Positions 44,106-53,516 of a DNA stretch of 64,000 nucleotides are shown piece by piece; the first letter of the stretch is position 1, and the number at the start of each line of letters is the position of its first letter. The notes under the pieces are model-generated. The model had not been told where the DNA came from. It worked only from the letters and a program-made list of their open reading frames with translations, and did not search any database. This DNA comes from Dyadobacter sp. CY326. Its GTDB lineage: Bacteria > Bacteroidota > Bacteroidia > Cytophagales > Spirosomataceae. The translations under genes and the position numbers were made by a program. The DNA is taken from contig NZ_JAJUXI010000010.1 in the NCBI RefSeq assembly GCF_021390515.1, forward strand, positions 124,001-188,000, given 5' to 3'.

Positions 44106-44345
44106 ATGGCAGCATTGAAAGAATATACGAAAGCACAATTAGCACTCAGAAACGGGCAGGACAGAGAAGAAATCTGGTGTGCATACAAAGGCATTATTTA
44201 CGACGTGAGCGCTTCCCGACTCTGGCGAAACGGACATCATTATGAACACTGGGCTGGCCAGGACCTGACAAAGGAACTAGGCGATGCGCCACACACCGAA
44301 AAGGTTTTCGCGCGGTTCAATGCCATTGGAAAATTGCAGTCTTGA
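44106..44345 (+). CDS. Cytochrome b5-like heme/steroid-binding domain protein
   Basis: 79 residues, a single small domain. EYTKAQLALRNGQ, WCAYKGIIYDVSAS and HHYEHWAGQDLTKEL follow the cytochrome b5 fold as found in short bacterial homologues and MAPR-type proteins. His75-like ligands of true b5 (HPGG) are absent; His-His at NGHHYEHW may serve. No signal peptide. It starts a tight run of genes (18 bases to the kinase gene). Confidence 0.8.
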   Translation: MAALKEYTKAQLALRNGQDREEIWCAYKGIIYDVSASRLWRNGHHYEHWAGQDLTKELGDAPHTEKVFARFNAIGKLQS

Positions 44346-44363
44346 AAAACAGCCCACACATTT

Positions 44364-45212
44364 ATGCAAGCAGACTCATATTTAATAGCCGACAGCGGAT
44401 CGACCAAAACCGATTGGGTTTTGAAAAGTCCGGAAGGTGAGTGTTCGTTCCAATCAGCAGGGATCAATCCGTTTTACCAGACGGCGGAGGAAATTATTCC
44501 TGTTTTGGAAAAGGAAGTTTTGCCAAATCTGACTTGGCCCGTCGGAAAAATATACTTTTTCGGAGCGGGCTGCGCAGATGAGCAGTCGAGCCGACCAGTT
44601 TTTGAGGCATTGACAAAATGCATTGCAACAGCCGGAACGATTGAAATTGCTTCTGATATGCTCGGCGCGGCGCGTGGGTTGTGCGGGCATGAGCCGGGCT
44701 TGGCTTGTATTTTGGGGACAGGTGCAAACAATGCTTATTATGATGGCGAAAACATTGTCCGTTCGATTGGATCGCTGGGTTTCTGGCTTGGCGACGAAGG
44801 AAGCGGCTCTCATTTAGGCAAAACATTGGTTGTTCATTTTTTACAAAATGAGTTGCCGGAACATTTACATTTAAAGTTTGCCGCGCAATTTCCGGAGGTT
44901 CACCGACTTTCTGTTTTGGACAATGCTTACAAAAAACCTTATCCCAATCGCTATTTCGCAAGTTTTTCGAAGTTTATCGCGTTAAACAGGGAAGAGCCAT
45001 TTTTGGAAACCCTCGTCTATCATGCATTCACATTGTTTACAGAAAAATACATTTCTAAACATCAGGAAGCACAGTCCGTTCCTATTCATTTTACGGGGTC
45101 TATTGCCTTTTATTATCAGGATATTTTAAAGTCGGTTTTAGAAAAAAAGGGTTTGAAGCCCGGAAGAATTCTCAAATCACCGCTGGAAGGACTTTTGCTT
45201 TATTATTCCTGA
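44364..45212 (+). CDS. BadF/BcrA-type sugar kinase, N-acetylglucosamine kinase-like
   Basis: 282 residues of the ASKHA fold: LIADSGSTKTDWVL (phosphate 1), ACILGTGANNAYYDG (phosphate 2) and GSLGFWLGDEGSGSHLGK. This is the pattern of bacterial GlcNAc/MurNAc kinases. With AnmK at 59.5 kb it suggests reuse of cell-wall amino sugars. It lies 18 bases after the cytochrome b5-like gene and 44 bases before the sensor kinase. Confidence 0.82.
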   Translation: MQADSYLIADSGSTKTDWVLKSPEGECSFQSAGINPFYQTAEEIIPVLEKEVLPNLTWPVGKIYFFGAGCADEQSSRPVFEALTKCIATAGTIEIASDMLGAARGLCGHEPGLACILGTGANNAYYDGENIVRSIGSLGFWLGDEGSGSHLGKTLVVHFLQNELPEHLHLKFAAQFPEVHRLSVLDNAYKKPYPNRYFASFSKFIALNREEPFLETLVYHAFTLFTEKYISKHQEAQSVPIHFTGSIAFYYQDILKSVLEKKGLKPGRILKSPLEGLLLYYS

Positions 45213-45256
45213 GATCTGTTCACAATAAACAAGCTTACGAACGTTAATCCTGCGCA

Positions 45257-46507
45257 ATGTCAAGACGCACCATCCAATTACTCACTGTTTTCTCCGCGCT
45301 GCTCATTATCGGCGTGGTGATCACGCAGATTTATTGGGTAAAGCAGGCATTGGACTTGCGGCATCGGCAGTTTAACCAGAATGCACACGTGGCATTGCAG
45401 GATGTGGCAAACAAGCTGGCCAATGTCAATGGCGTTATGCAGACGACAAATCCGGTCGAGCAATTATCCCCCGAATATTTTTTGGTCAACACCAACGCGA
45501 CCACGCAACCCGATCTGCTGGAACATTTCATTAAAGACAGTTTTCAAAAAAATAACCTGATCACGGATTTTGAAGTCGGCATATATGATTGTACGACCAA
45601 TCGCATGCGTTATGGCATGACGCTCAGCACCAAAAACAATGATAAGGTCCCCACGAAAACGTCTAATTGGATCAAAACCGATAAATATCCCTATTATTTC
45701 GGCGTGCGGTTTCCTGAGCAGGACGCCTATTTCGCCGGGACGCTCAATGGGGCAATCTGGTCATCGACGCTGGTGCTCGTTGCCGTTTCCTTCTTTGCTT
45801 ACGCGCTCTTCGTGATTTTGAGGCAAAAACAGTTATCAGAAGTGCAGCGGGATTTTGTCAATAACATGACCCACGAGCTCCAAACGCCCATTTCTACGAT
45901 CCGCATTGCGGCAGACGTGCTTAATTCCGAGACCATTATCTTGCAACCCAAGCGGCATAAGCGCTATGTTCAGATTGTACAGGATGAGATTTTACGATTG
46001 CAGGGACAGGTGGAAATGGTGCTTTCCATGGCAAAAGCTGAACGAAATGTGCTGACTTTACAAAAGGAAACGATGCGCATTGAGGACATTATTGAGTCGG
46101 TTTTGTTGCCTTATGAGAACAAAATCGCTTTTCTGAATCATGCGCAAAACACATTGATAGAGGCAGATCCATTTCACTTTCGTTGCATGGTCAATAACCT
46201 GATAGACAATGCATTGAAATATTCCAATGACGTTCCGGACGTGAAAATTGAAACTTATAACAAAGGCAAATGTCTGGTGATTTCGGTTCAGGATCAGGGC
46301 ATTGGCATTGCGCCTGAATATCGTAAAAAGATTTTCAACCAATTTTTCCGCATTCCTTATGGCGATGTGCATAACGTGAAAGGGTTCGGGATCGGGCTTA
46401 GTTATGTTAAACAAATCGCCCGTGCACACCAGTGGAAACTTGATCTGGAAAGCACATTGGGCAAAGGCAGCACATTTATCATCACCATTCCTCAGAAACA
46501 AGGATAA
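45257..46507 (+). CDS. Membrane sensor histidine kinase
   Basis: 416 residues. Membrane helix 1 at about 8-27, an extracytoplasmic sensor of about 140 residues without a recognised fold, helix 2 at about 168-188. HisKA H-box NNMTHELQTP with His206; N-box VNNLIDNALKYSN; G1 VQDQGIGIAPE; G2 GFGIGLSYVKQIA. The stop and the start of the response regulator overlap (TAATG), so they are translated together. Signal unknown. Confidence 0.93.
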   Translation: MSRRTIQLLTVFSALLIIGVVITQIYWVKQALDLRHRQFNQNAHVALQDVANKLANVNGVMQTTNPVEQLSPEYFLVNTNATTQPDLLEHFIKDSFQKNNLITDFEVGIYDCTTNRMRYGMTLSTKNNDKVPTKTSNWIKTDKYPYYFGVRFPEQDAYFAGTLNGAIWSSTLVLVAVSFFAYALFVILRQKQLSEVQRDFVNNMTHELQTPISTIRIAADVLNSETIILQPKRHKRYVQIVQDEILRLQGQVEMVLSMAKAERNVLTLQKETMRIEDIIESVLLPYENKIAFLNHAQNTLIEADPFHFRCMVNNLIDNALKYSNDVPDVKIETYNKGKCLVISVQDQGIGIAPEYRKKIFNQFFRIPYGDVHNVKGFGIGLSYVKQIARAHQWKLDLESTLGKGSTFIITIPQKQG

Positions 46508-47193
46508 TGAAAAAACGAATTTTGTACGTCGAAGATGATCCCAATCTTGCATTCGCAACAAAGGATAACCTCGAAGAATATGATTTTGAGGTCGTTCACG
46601 CGCCGGACGGGGTGAAAGCGCTGGAACAATTCGGCAAAGATCACTTTGACATTTGCGTGCTCGACATCATGCTTCCTAAGATGGACGGATTCACATTGGC
46701 CGAAAAAATCCGCAACTCCGACAGTCAGGTGCCGATCCTCTTTCTGACAGCGCGCGCTTTGCAAGAAGATAAAATCAAAGGCCTTCGACTCGGTGCGGAC
46801 GATTACATTACCAAGCCGTTCAGCATTGAAGAGTTAAAACTCCGCATTGACGTTTTTTTGCGTCGCAGCAAATCGGAGCAGCCACTGGCAATGAAGCCCG
46901 ATTCGAGTAAAGTCGGCAAATATGTTTTTGACTTTCAAAAGCTTACATTATCCATTAACGGCAGCAGCCAGAACCTTACATTTCGTGAAGCCGAAGTGCT
47001 CAAATTCCTTGCCGAAAGGCCCGACCAGGTCATTCGCCGGGACGAACTTTTGAAGGCGATTTGGGGTGATGATGACTATTTTATGGGCCGCAGTCTGGAT
47101 GTTTTTATATCAAGATTAAGGAAATATCTTTCGGCAGATCCGGACATTAAAATTGATAATATTCATGGCGTAGGGTTCAGAATGAGGTGGTAA
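46507..47193 (+). CDS. OmpR/PhoB family response regulator
   Basis: 228 residues. Receiver domain 1-120 with acidic pocket Glu9-Asp10-Asp11, phospho-acceptor Asp53 in CVLDIMLPKMDG, Thr81 and Lys103 (ITKPF). The winged-helix DNA-binding domain is about 130-228 (LTFREAEVLKFLAE, GRSLDVFISRLRKYL, NIHGVGFRM). Partner of the overlapping histidine kinase. Confidence 0.95.
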   Translation: MKKRILYVEDDPNLAFATKDNLEEYDFEVVHAPDGVKALEQFGKDHFDICVLDIMLPKMDGFTLAEKIRNSDSQVPILFLTARALQEDKIKGLRLGADDYITKPFSIEELKLRIDVFLRRSKSEQPLAMKPDSSKVGKYVFDFQKLTLSINGSSQNLTFREAEVLKFLAERPDQVIRRDELLKAIWGDDDYFMGRSLDVFISRLRKYLSADPDIKIDNIHGVGFRMRW

Positions 47194-47226
47194 TGCTGTA
47201 TTTTTTCAAATTTCTTTTATTGAAGT

Positions 47227-47257
47227 TTGGTCAAAAAAAATTAATTACGCATCTTTG
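47227..47257 (+). promoter_or_regulatory. rpmB promoter
   Basis: TTG (47227-47229), 20-base spacer, CATCTTTG (47250-47257), one mismatch from TAnnTTTG and followed by CACCC as often seen for ribosomal genes in this phylum. Start near 47264; leader about 20 bases. Confidence 0.6.
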
Positions 47258-47284
47258 CACCCTCATTTGGAAAAATTGCAAGTT

Positions 47285-47524
47285 ATGGCTAAGGTTTGTC
47301 AAATCACAGGTAAAAGAACTCGCGTTGGAAATAACGTTTCTCACGCTAATAATAAAACAAAACGCAAATTCTTCCCGAATTTGCAAAAGAAACGTTTCTT
47401 CCTTCCTTCGTCTGGAGAATGGGTTACGTTGAAAGTAGCTACATCCGCACTTCGTACTATTAATAAGAATGGTATCGAAGCGACGATTCAAAAAGCATAC
47501 GACAAAGGAACGCTTACGTTCTAA
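47285..47524 (+). CDS. rpmB: 50S ribosomal protein L28
   Basis: 79 residues from the ATG at 47285; ten upstream in-frame residues are not part of L28. MAKVCQITGKRTRVGNNVSH is the family N-terminus, then NKTKRKFFPNLQKKRFF. No zinc-cysteine knuckle. In many Bacteroidota rpmG and a DUF4295 gene follow rpmB; here a terminator comes directly after. Confidence 0.97.
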   Translation: MAKVCQITGKRTRVGNNVSHANNKTKRKFFPNLQKKRFFLPSSGEWVTLKVATSALRTINKNGIEATIQKAYDKGTLTF

Positions 47525-47540
47525 AGACATTTACGAGTTA

Positions 47541-47575
47541 AAAAAGGACTTCTCCTATCCGGGAAGTCCTTTTTT
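47541..47575 (+). terminator. rpmB terminator
   Basis: AAAAAGGACTTC (47541-47552) pairs with GAAGTCCTTTTT (47563-47574), 10-base loop, then T. Confidence 0.9.
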
Positions 47576-47611
47576 CATGCACCGTGCTCACCACTTTCAT
47601 CGCGCAGGATC

Positions 47612-48103
47612 ATGGCTGACAGCAATGGCATATTTCTTCTTCTTGGTTCAAATTTGGGAGAACGTGCGCTGGTGCTCGAAGCAGCGAACCAGCAAATTGC
47701 CAGCCGCGTTGGCGCTATCATTGCGCACTCTTCCGTTTACGAAACCGAGCCGTGGGGCGTGGCGGATCAGCCTGCTTTCCTCAATCAGGTTATCCGCATA
47801 GAATCGGAATTTACTCCTGACGAAGTTCTAACCATCCTATTAGACATTGAGCACGAGCTCGGCCGCGTGCGTTTCGAACGCTGGGGCGCCCGTGTGATTG
47901 ACATTGATCTGCTTTATTACAACAACCTCATCCTCGACACCGCCCGTCTTACCCTCCCACATCCCCGCTTGCAGGACCGCCTTTTTACCCTCATTCCCCT
48001 CGTTGAAATTGCTCCCGACTTTGTGCATCCTTTGCTTCAAAAAACATCGTCACAACTCCTCGACCTGTGCACCGACAAAGGTGTCGTCACAAAAATTTCA
48101 TAA
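47612..48103 (+). CDS. folK: 2-amino-4-hydroxy-6-hydroxymethyldihydropteridine pyrophosphokinase
   Basis: 163 residues. FLLLGSNLGER at the N-terminus, VYETEPWGVADQPAFLNQV, and GRVRFERWGARVIDIDLLYY with the two metal-binding aspartates (DIDLL) are the HPPK motifs. It moves pyrophosphate from ATP to the pterin in folate synthesis. It starts 37 bases after the rpmB terminator. Confidence 0.95.
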   Translation: MADSNGIFLLLGSNLGERALVLEAANQQIASRVGAIIAHSSVYETEPWGVADQPAFLNQVIRIESEFTPDEVLTILLDIEHELGRVRFERWGARVIDIDLLYYNNLILDTARLTLPHPRLQDRLFTLIPLVEIAPDFVHPLLQKTSSQLLDLCTDKGVVTKIS

Positions 48104-48324
48104 AAAAGTGCTATTCCTTTTCTAGTCGTCCGTTTTCAGCTTTTGTCCACTTATTCTCTTTTTTGGTAAGTTCATCATTTTTTTCTACCATATTAACCTG
48201 ATTAACACGTGCTTTGTCTGCCGTTAAATCAATGGCCTGTAAAAAATTTGAAGCAATCCGGGAGGGTATACGTCCCTAAGGTTGTCATAGGAATAGGAAA
48301 AGTTCAATATTGAAATTAAAGCCC

Positions 48325-50694
48325 ATGAAAAACAAAGTACTTACTCAATGCATCCTCTTACTGATTTTTGGCATTAGCGCCGCCACCGCCCAAAACAGGC
48401 ACACGGTTAGCGGCTATGTCAAGGACCAGGCTAACGGCGAAGGTTTGATCGGCGTTTCAGTTTACGTTCGGGAGGCCGAAACGGGCGTTGTTACCAATCC
48501 TTACGGCTTTTATTCGCTGACGCTTCCCGAAGGCAATTACACGCTGGTGTTTTCTTACATTGGTTATCAAAAAGTTGAAAAAACCGCTAACCTGGACACC
48601 GACAGGACCGTCAGCATTGAAATGAGTGACGAAAGCACGGACTTGCAGGAAGTGACTGTCTCGACGCAAAAAGAAGATGAGAATGTGAGAGGCATTGAAA
48701 TGTCTGTCAACAAGGTGGAAATGAAGACAATCCGCAAAATGCCTGCATTGCTGGGAGAAGTGGATTTGATCCGAAGCATTCAATTATTGCCAGGCGTCAC
48801 GTCTGTCGGTGAAGGCGCATCCGGGTTCAATGTTCGCGGCGGTGATATTTCTCAGAACCTGGTTCTTTTGGATGAAGCGCCGGTTTACAATTCTTCCCAC
48901 TTATTTGGGTTTTTCTCAGTCTTCAACCCGGATGCTGTAAAAGATGTGAAGCTGATCAAAGGTGGAATTCCATCCTTATATGGAGGCCGCATTTCTTCTA
49001 TTCTGGATGTGAGGATGAAAGAAGGAAACTCCAAAAAACGTGAAATCAACGGCGGGTTGGGCACAATCTTCTCGCGATTAACTTACGAACAGCCATTTGC
49101 AAAAGGAAAAGGGTCATTCATCGTCGCGGGACGTCGTTCTTACATTGACGTTTTGGCAAAGCCATTCCTCAATTCAGACCTGAAAGATTCCAAGTTCTAT
49201 TTCTACGATCTTACCGCCAAAGTGAATTACAAAATCGGTGAAAAAGACACATTCTTTGCTTCCGGTTATTTTGGTAAAGACGTTTTTGGAGGTGGAGATT
49301 TTGGTTTTGGATGGGGCAATGCAACGGCCACAGCACGCTGGAACCACGTTTTCTCAAACAAATTGTTCATGAACCTGACCGGTTATTACAGCAATTATGA
49401 TTACACGTTAGGTCAAAATCAAAACAAACCGGACGCAAAGGATAAATTTGACTGGAAATCGAAGATCATCAGCACGAGCATTAAGCCCGATTTTACCTTT
49501 TATATTACACCCAATAATCAGCTGACTTTCGGCGGACAGTATATTTATTATGATACGCGTCCCGGCAAAGCCATCGCAGTTTCGGAAGGTGAAAACACGG
49601 ATATCAGCCTGGAACCGCGCTATGCAGATGAGTCGGCTTTGTACATTGGTAACGAGCAAAAATTCTCCGACCGCATTTCATTGCAATATGGCATTCGATA
49701 TTCTTATTTCAGAAATCTCGGGCCGGGCACGGAGTATGATTACATAGAAATAGAAAAAGGACAGCGGAAATTTCCTGTGCTTCCCGGCAAGCAATATAAA
49801 AAAGGCGATGTAATCCAAAGTTATGGTAACTGGGAACCGCGTGCTTCTTTAAATATTGGCTTATCATCAACAGCTTCTATTAAAGCAAGTTACAATCGCA
49901 CTGCGCAATATTTGCACCTTTTGTCCAACACCGCTGCAAGTTCACCATTGGACGTCTGGACTTTGAGTTCCGGAAATATCGCTCCTGAAAAAGCAGATCA
50001 GGTTGCATTGGGCTGGTTCCAGAATTTCAAGGATAACACTTATGAGGCGTCTGTAGAAGTCTATTACAAAAAGCTCTACAATCAGATCGATTACGTGCCG
50101 GGTTCTGATCTGCTGTTGAACGAATATGTGGCGGGCGACTTGCTTTTTGGCAAAGGCCGCGCTTATGGAGCTGAATTTTATTTGAAAAAGAATAAAGGGA
50201 AGCTTACGGGCTGGATCAGTTACACATTGGCCAGGACAGAGCGTCTGATTGAGACGGTCAACAATGACGATTGGTTTCCTGCAAGATTTGACAAGCCGCA
50301 TAACTTCACTTCCGTGGCGATTTATGAAATGGGGAAAAGGTTGTCGCTTTCAGCCAACTTCACCATCACTTCCGGAACGCCTGCAACCTTCCCGACCAAC
50401 CGTTACGAATGGGGCGGATGGCCAATTGGCAACAACATTAACAGCGTCAGAAACAACAACCGCATTCCAGCCTATCACCGTCTGGACCTTGCTGCAACAT
50501 TGAAATCGAAAAGAAAGCTGTTCAATGTGGGTCAGGGCGAGTGGGTGTTCTCCGTATACAATGTCTATAACCGCAGAAATCCGTTCTCTGTCTACACCCG
50601 CGCCAACGAAGACACGCCGCTGAAAACAGAAGCCGTTCGTTATTCGGTGATAGGAAGCTTAATTCCTGCGATCACATATAACTTCAAGTTTTAA
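48325..50694 (+). CDS. TonB-dependent outer-membrane receptor with CarboxypepD_reg-like domain
   Basis: 789 residues from the ATG at 48325 (a TTG five codons upstream is also in frame). Signal peptide (VLTQCILLLIFGISAATAQ). Residues about 25-110 are the CarboxypepD_reg-like fold (VSGYVKDQANGEGLIGVSVY); the plug follows (FNVRGGDISQNLVLLDEAPV, IPSLYGGRISSILDVRM); the rest is the 22-strand barrel ending in an aromatic residue (ITYNFKF). Transports an unknown ligand across the outer membrane using TonB. The DUF4249 lipoprotein 37 bases downstream is the usual partner for this receptor type. Confidence 0.92.
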   Translation: MKNKVLTQCILLLIFGISAATAQNRHTVSGYVKDQANGEGLIGVSVYVREAETGVVTNPYGFYSLTLPEGNYTLVFSYIGYQKVEKTANLDTDRTVSIEMSDESTDLQEVTVSTQKEDENVRGIEMSVNKVEMKTIRKMPALLGEVDLIRSIQLLPGVTSVGEGASGFNVRGGDISQNLVLLDEAPVYNSSHLFGFFSVFNPDAVKDVKLIKGGIPSLYGGRISSILDVRMKEGNSKKREINGGLGTIFSRLTYEQPFAKGKGSFIVAGRRSYIDVLAKPFLNSDLKDSKFYFYDLTAKVNYKIGEKDTFFASGYFGKDVFGGGDFGFGWGNATATARWNHVFSNKLFMNLTGYYSNYDYTLGQNQNKPDAKDKFDWKSKIISTSIKPDFTFYITPNNQLTFGGQYIYYDTRPGKAIAVSEGENTDISLEPRYADESALYIGNEQKFSDRISLQYGIRYSYFRNLGPGTEYDYIEIEKGQRKFPVLPGKQYKKGDVIQSYGNWEPRASLNIGLSSTASIKASYNRTAQYLHLLSNTAASSPLDVWTLSSGNIAPEKADQVALGWFQNFKDNTYEASVEVYYKKLYNQIDYVPGSDLLLNEYVAGDLLFGKGRAYGAEFYLKKNKGKLTGWISYTLARTERLIETVNNDDWFPARFDKPHNFTSVAIYEMGKRLSLSANFTITSGTPATFPTNRYEWGGWPIGNNINSVRNNNRIPAYHRLDLAATLKSKRKLFNVGQGEWVFSVYNVYNRRNPFSVYTRANEDTPLKTEAVRYSVIGSLIPAITYNFKF

Positions 50695-50731
50695 TTAGCC
50701 AACCAAATCAATTGGTAAGATTATAATCGAC

Positions 50732-51670
50732 ATGAAAAATATCCTTAATACATTCATTATTAATAAAGTAGCCTTTGTTCCTTTGCTATTTGCGTCGTTT
50801 TTTCTCCTGGCAGGATGCGAAGATGTGATTGACCTGGAAACCGAAACGGGACCAGAACAACTTGTAGTTGATGGCTGGATCACCAACGAAGCAGGTCCGC
50901 AAACCATCAAACTAAATTGGTCTGCCAGCTATTTTAACAACGGCCCCGCCAAGCCCGTTTTAGGAGCGGAAGTTACGGTAACCGATGACAAAGGCAAGGT
51001 TTACGAGTTCAAGGATCTGGCTGGAAATGGTCAATATATTTGGGGAAAAACCAATGCAGACACATTGGGCCATATCGGACGCACATATTCGTTGAAAATC
51101 AAAAATCAGGCGGACATTTACACGGCAAAAAGTGAATTAAAGCGCGTTCCGACCGTAGATTCAATTGTTTACCGAAAAGAAAAACTCCCTTTCAAACCTG
51201 ATAAAGGGCCTCAGGAAGGTTATGTAGCGCAATTTTACGCGCGAGATTTTGTTGGCGAAGGTGACACTTACTGGATTAAGCCTTTAATTAATGGTAAGCC
51301 TGCAATTGACAAAGCGGTGAACATTTCCATTGCTTATGACGCAGCTTTTGGTTCAGGCGCGCCATCGGACGGGTTAATTTTCATTTTGCCAATCCGTGAG
51401 TCGCTGACAACCGATTCGCTTTATTCGGCAGGAGCTTCGGTGGGTGTTGAGCTGCATAGCATTACGAATGAGACATTTGAGTTTTTGAAACAAATCAGAG
51501 AGCAGGCTGGAAACGGGGGGCTGTTTGCCGTGCCGATCACAAACATTAAATCCAATGTCGTTAATGCCGATCCGAAAGGAATAAAAGCATTGGGACTTTT
51601 TGGCGCTTCTGCCGTAAGCCGGAAACAAACGATCATTGATCCCGAAAAAGCCCGTCCGGACGAAGATTAA
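50732..51670 (+). CDS. DUF4249 lipoprotein, partner of the TonB receptor
   Basis: 312 residues. Lipobox FLLAGC with the acylated Cys followed by EDVIDLETE. The DUF4249 pattern is clear: EQLVVDGWITNEAGPQTIKL, GAEVTVTDDKGKVYEF, YSLKIK and KSELKRVPTVDSI. Found beside TonB receptors in Bacteroidota and assumed to be an accessory surface lipoprotein, though its task is not known. A strong terminator follows. Confidence 0.88.
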   Translation: MKNILNTFIINKVAFVPLLFASFFLLAGCEDVIDLETETGPEQLVVDGWITNEAGPQTIKLNWSASYFNNGPAKPVLGAEVTVTDDKGKVYEFKDLAGNGQYIWGKTNADTLGHIGRTYSLKIKNQADIYTAKSELKRVPTVDSIVYRKEKLPFKPDKGPQEGYVAQFYARDFVGEGDTYWIKPLINGKPAIDKAVNISIAYDAAFGSGAPSDGLIFILPIRESLTTDSLYSAGASVGVELHSITNETFEFLKQIREQAGNGGLFAVPITNIKSNVVNADPKGIKALGLFGASAVSRKQTIIDPEKARPDED

Positions 51671-51690
51671 TGTTACTCATAACCATGCTG

Positions 51691-51725
51691 ATCCACTGGA
51701 AATCCCGTTTTCCAGTGGATTTTTG
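51691..51725 (+). terminator. Terminator of the TonB receptor/DUF4249 operon
   Basis: ATCCACTGGAAA (51691-51702) and TTTCCAGTGGAT (51709-51720) form a perfect 12-bp stem with a 6-base loop, then TTTTG. Confidence 0.92.
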
Positions 51726-51753
51726 TTATATTTATTGTTTACAAATCCTCGCT

Positions 51754-52875
51754 ATGAAACAGCCTGTCCTCATCCTCTTTTGCCTTTTCTCATTAACCGT
51801 GTCGGCGCAAAAGCGGCCGCGTGAGTTAGGGATAAAAATAGGCATCTTACCAACCGGCGAGTTCAATGCCATTACGGACGTGGCCGGCGTAAAAGTAGGA
51901 CAGGTTACGCTGTCAGAAGGAGCGGATATCCGCACGGGCGTCACTGCAATAATCCCGCATGACGGAAATCTGTTTCAACAGAAGGTCCCGGCAGCGATTT
52001 ACATTGGAAATGGTTTTGGCAAACTTACCGGTTACTCGCAGGTGGAGGAGCTTGGAACAATCGAAACGCCCATCCTGCTTACAAACACGCTCAGCGTTCC
52101 CACGGTTGCAGATGCGATCATTGATTGGACATTGGGACAAATGGGCAACGAAAATGTAAGGTCGCTTAATCCAGTCGTTGGTGAAACCAATGATGGTTTT
52201 CTAAATGACATTCGTGGGCGGCATGTGCGAAAGGAACATGTTTTGAATGCATTAGCCCAAGCGGAAAGCGGCCCTGTGGCGGAAGGGAATGTTGGGGCAG
52301 GCACGGGAACAGTTTGTTTTAATTGGAAAGGCGGCATTGGGACAGCATCAAGAAAGTTGCCTGCGAAATTGGGCGGATATACAGTCGGCGTTTTGGTGCA
52401 AACAAATTTTGGCGGCGTGCTGAAAGTCAATGGCGTGCCGGTGGGAGAGGAGTTGGGCAAATTTGCGTTCAAAGAATCCCTGGACAAAACTTCGGATGGC
52501 TCCTGTATGATGGTTTTGGCCACAGATGCGCCATTGGATGCGCGAAATCTAAAACGCCTTGCAAAACGCGTGATCATGGGCTTGGCGCAAACTGGCGGCA
52601 TTGCTTCGAATGGAAGCGGCGATTATGTTATCGCATTTTCAACCGCCAACCGTGTGATGCACGAAGCTGCCGAACCAACATTTACTGCCACTTACTTACA
52701 CAATGATGTAATCTCACCGCTTTTCCTTGCAGCCATTGAGTCCACAGAAGAGGCCATAATCAATTCACTTTTTATGGCAACCACGAGCGAAGGCACGCAA
52801 GGCCATAAGGTCGACGAACTTCCGAAAGAACAAGTGCTTCAAATCATGAGAAAATACGGGAGGTTAAAAGAGTAA
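51754..52875 (+). CDS. P1 family peptidase (DmpA-like aminopeptidase)
   Basis: 373 residues from the ATG at 51754; the longer frame begins inside the terminator and is rejected. Signal peptide (MKQPVLILFCLFSLTVSAQ), so periplasmic or exported. N-terminal-nucleophile fold: NAITDVAGVKVGQVTL, VGETNDGFLND, GAGTGTVCFNWKGGIGTASR, and the self-cleavage site Gly249-Ser250 in SDGSCMMVLATDAPLD. Ser250 would be the new N-terminal nucleophile. DmpA enzymes release N-terminal residues, including D- or beta-amino acids. Confidence 0.9.
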   Translation: MKQPVLILFCLFSLTVSAQKRPRELGIKIGILPTGEFNAITDVAGVKVGQVTLSEGADIRTGVTAIIPHDGNLFQQKVPAAIYIGNGFGKLTGYSQVEELGTIETPILLTNTLSVPTVADAIIDWTLGQMGNENVRSLNPVVGETNDGFLNDIRGRHVRKEHVLNALAQAESGPVAEGNVGAGTGTVCFNWKGGIGTASRKLPAKLGGYTVGVLVQTNFGGVLKVNGVPVGEELGKFAFKESLDKTSDGSCMMVLATDAPLDARNLKRLAKRVIMGLAQTGGIASNGSGDYVIAFSTANRVMHEAAEPTFTATYLHNDVISPLFLAAIESTEEAIINSLFMATTSEGTQGHKVDELPKEQVLQIMRKYGRLKE

Positions 52876-53024
52876 TCGCGTGAATCGGCCGCTTAATCCC
52901 TTTTTGTAACCTTTTAAACGTATACGTCTTGAAAGTCTCCTGGAAAGGTTTTCTTATCGCTTTGAAAAAATAGCTTGCGATTGTAATTTTTTAGATTAAA
53001 ATTTGCGGTTTATATAGAACCTGA

Positions 53025-53426
53025 ATGCCGACAGTGAGAGCGCAAAGAGTTATTAATCAGACAATGAGCTTCATGCTTGCCATCATGCTTTTGATGGCTG
53101 CCGGAATGCGTTCATGGTCTGATCAATCGGATTTCGCTCAAAAACAGGTTGCACACGCAAAAGCGGTTGGGAAAGATTTTACTAAAAAGAATGCTTCCCA
53201 ATCAACGGAGCAAAGCCAGGCAAAAGTAAGTGCATTGTCCCTGGACGCAGTTATTACGCCTGCCTTATCATTTGATTTTTCTCATTACTTCTATTTTTTA
53301 CCGCAGCCGATCTGGCATTTTGTTGTCAAAGAGTCGGTTGTTTCGGTTGTTTTCAAGGAATCGGTCTTCCCGTTTTCCTATTTCCATAGGATCTTTGGCC
53401 GGTTTATAGTCACTAACGCTCCTTAA
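53025..53426 (+). CDS. Small secreted protein upstream of secDF, candidate secretion monitor
   Basis: 133 residues. Basic N-terminus (Arg5, Arg8) and hydrophobic segment MSFMLAIMLLMAAG form a signal-peptide-like start. A polar middle (KKNASQSTEQSQAKV) follows, and then an aromatic, hydrophobic C-terminal third (FSHYFYFLPQPIWHF) that ends FGRFIVTNAP-stop. I know no family for it. It precedes secDF by 168 bases on the same strand. A secreted small protein before a Sec gene is the layout of SecM-secA and VemP-secDF2, where stalling during translation of the small protein controls the downstream gene. Final Asn-Ala-Pro before the stop fits stalling at a proline, but no known arrest motif is present. 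Confidence 0.6.
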   Translation: MPTVRAQRVINQTMSFMLAIMLLMAAGMRSWSDQSDFAQKQVAHAKAVGKDFTKKNASQSTEQSQAKVSALSLDAVITPALSFDFSHYFYFLPQPIWHFVVKESVVSVVFKESVFPFSYFHRIFGRFIVTNAP

Positions 53427-53446
53427 AGCTCTTTTTCAAGGCAGTT

Positions 53447-53516
53447 CTTCGCTGTCTCGATCTGATATGTGCGCATTAGTGCACTGCAACCGCTTTTTAT
53501 TCGCGAAGTCAGATCG
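53447..53516 (+). promoter_or_regulatory. Leader with two crossing inverted repeats before secDF
   Basis: CTTCGC (53447-53452) can pair with GCGAAG (53503-53508), and CGATCTGA (53458-53465) with TCAGATCG (53509-53516). The two pairings cross, so they are either alternatives or a pseudoknot. Located between the small-protein stop and secDF. Inference only. Confidence 0.4.
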
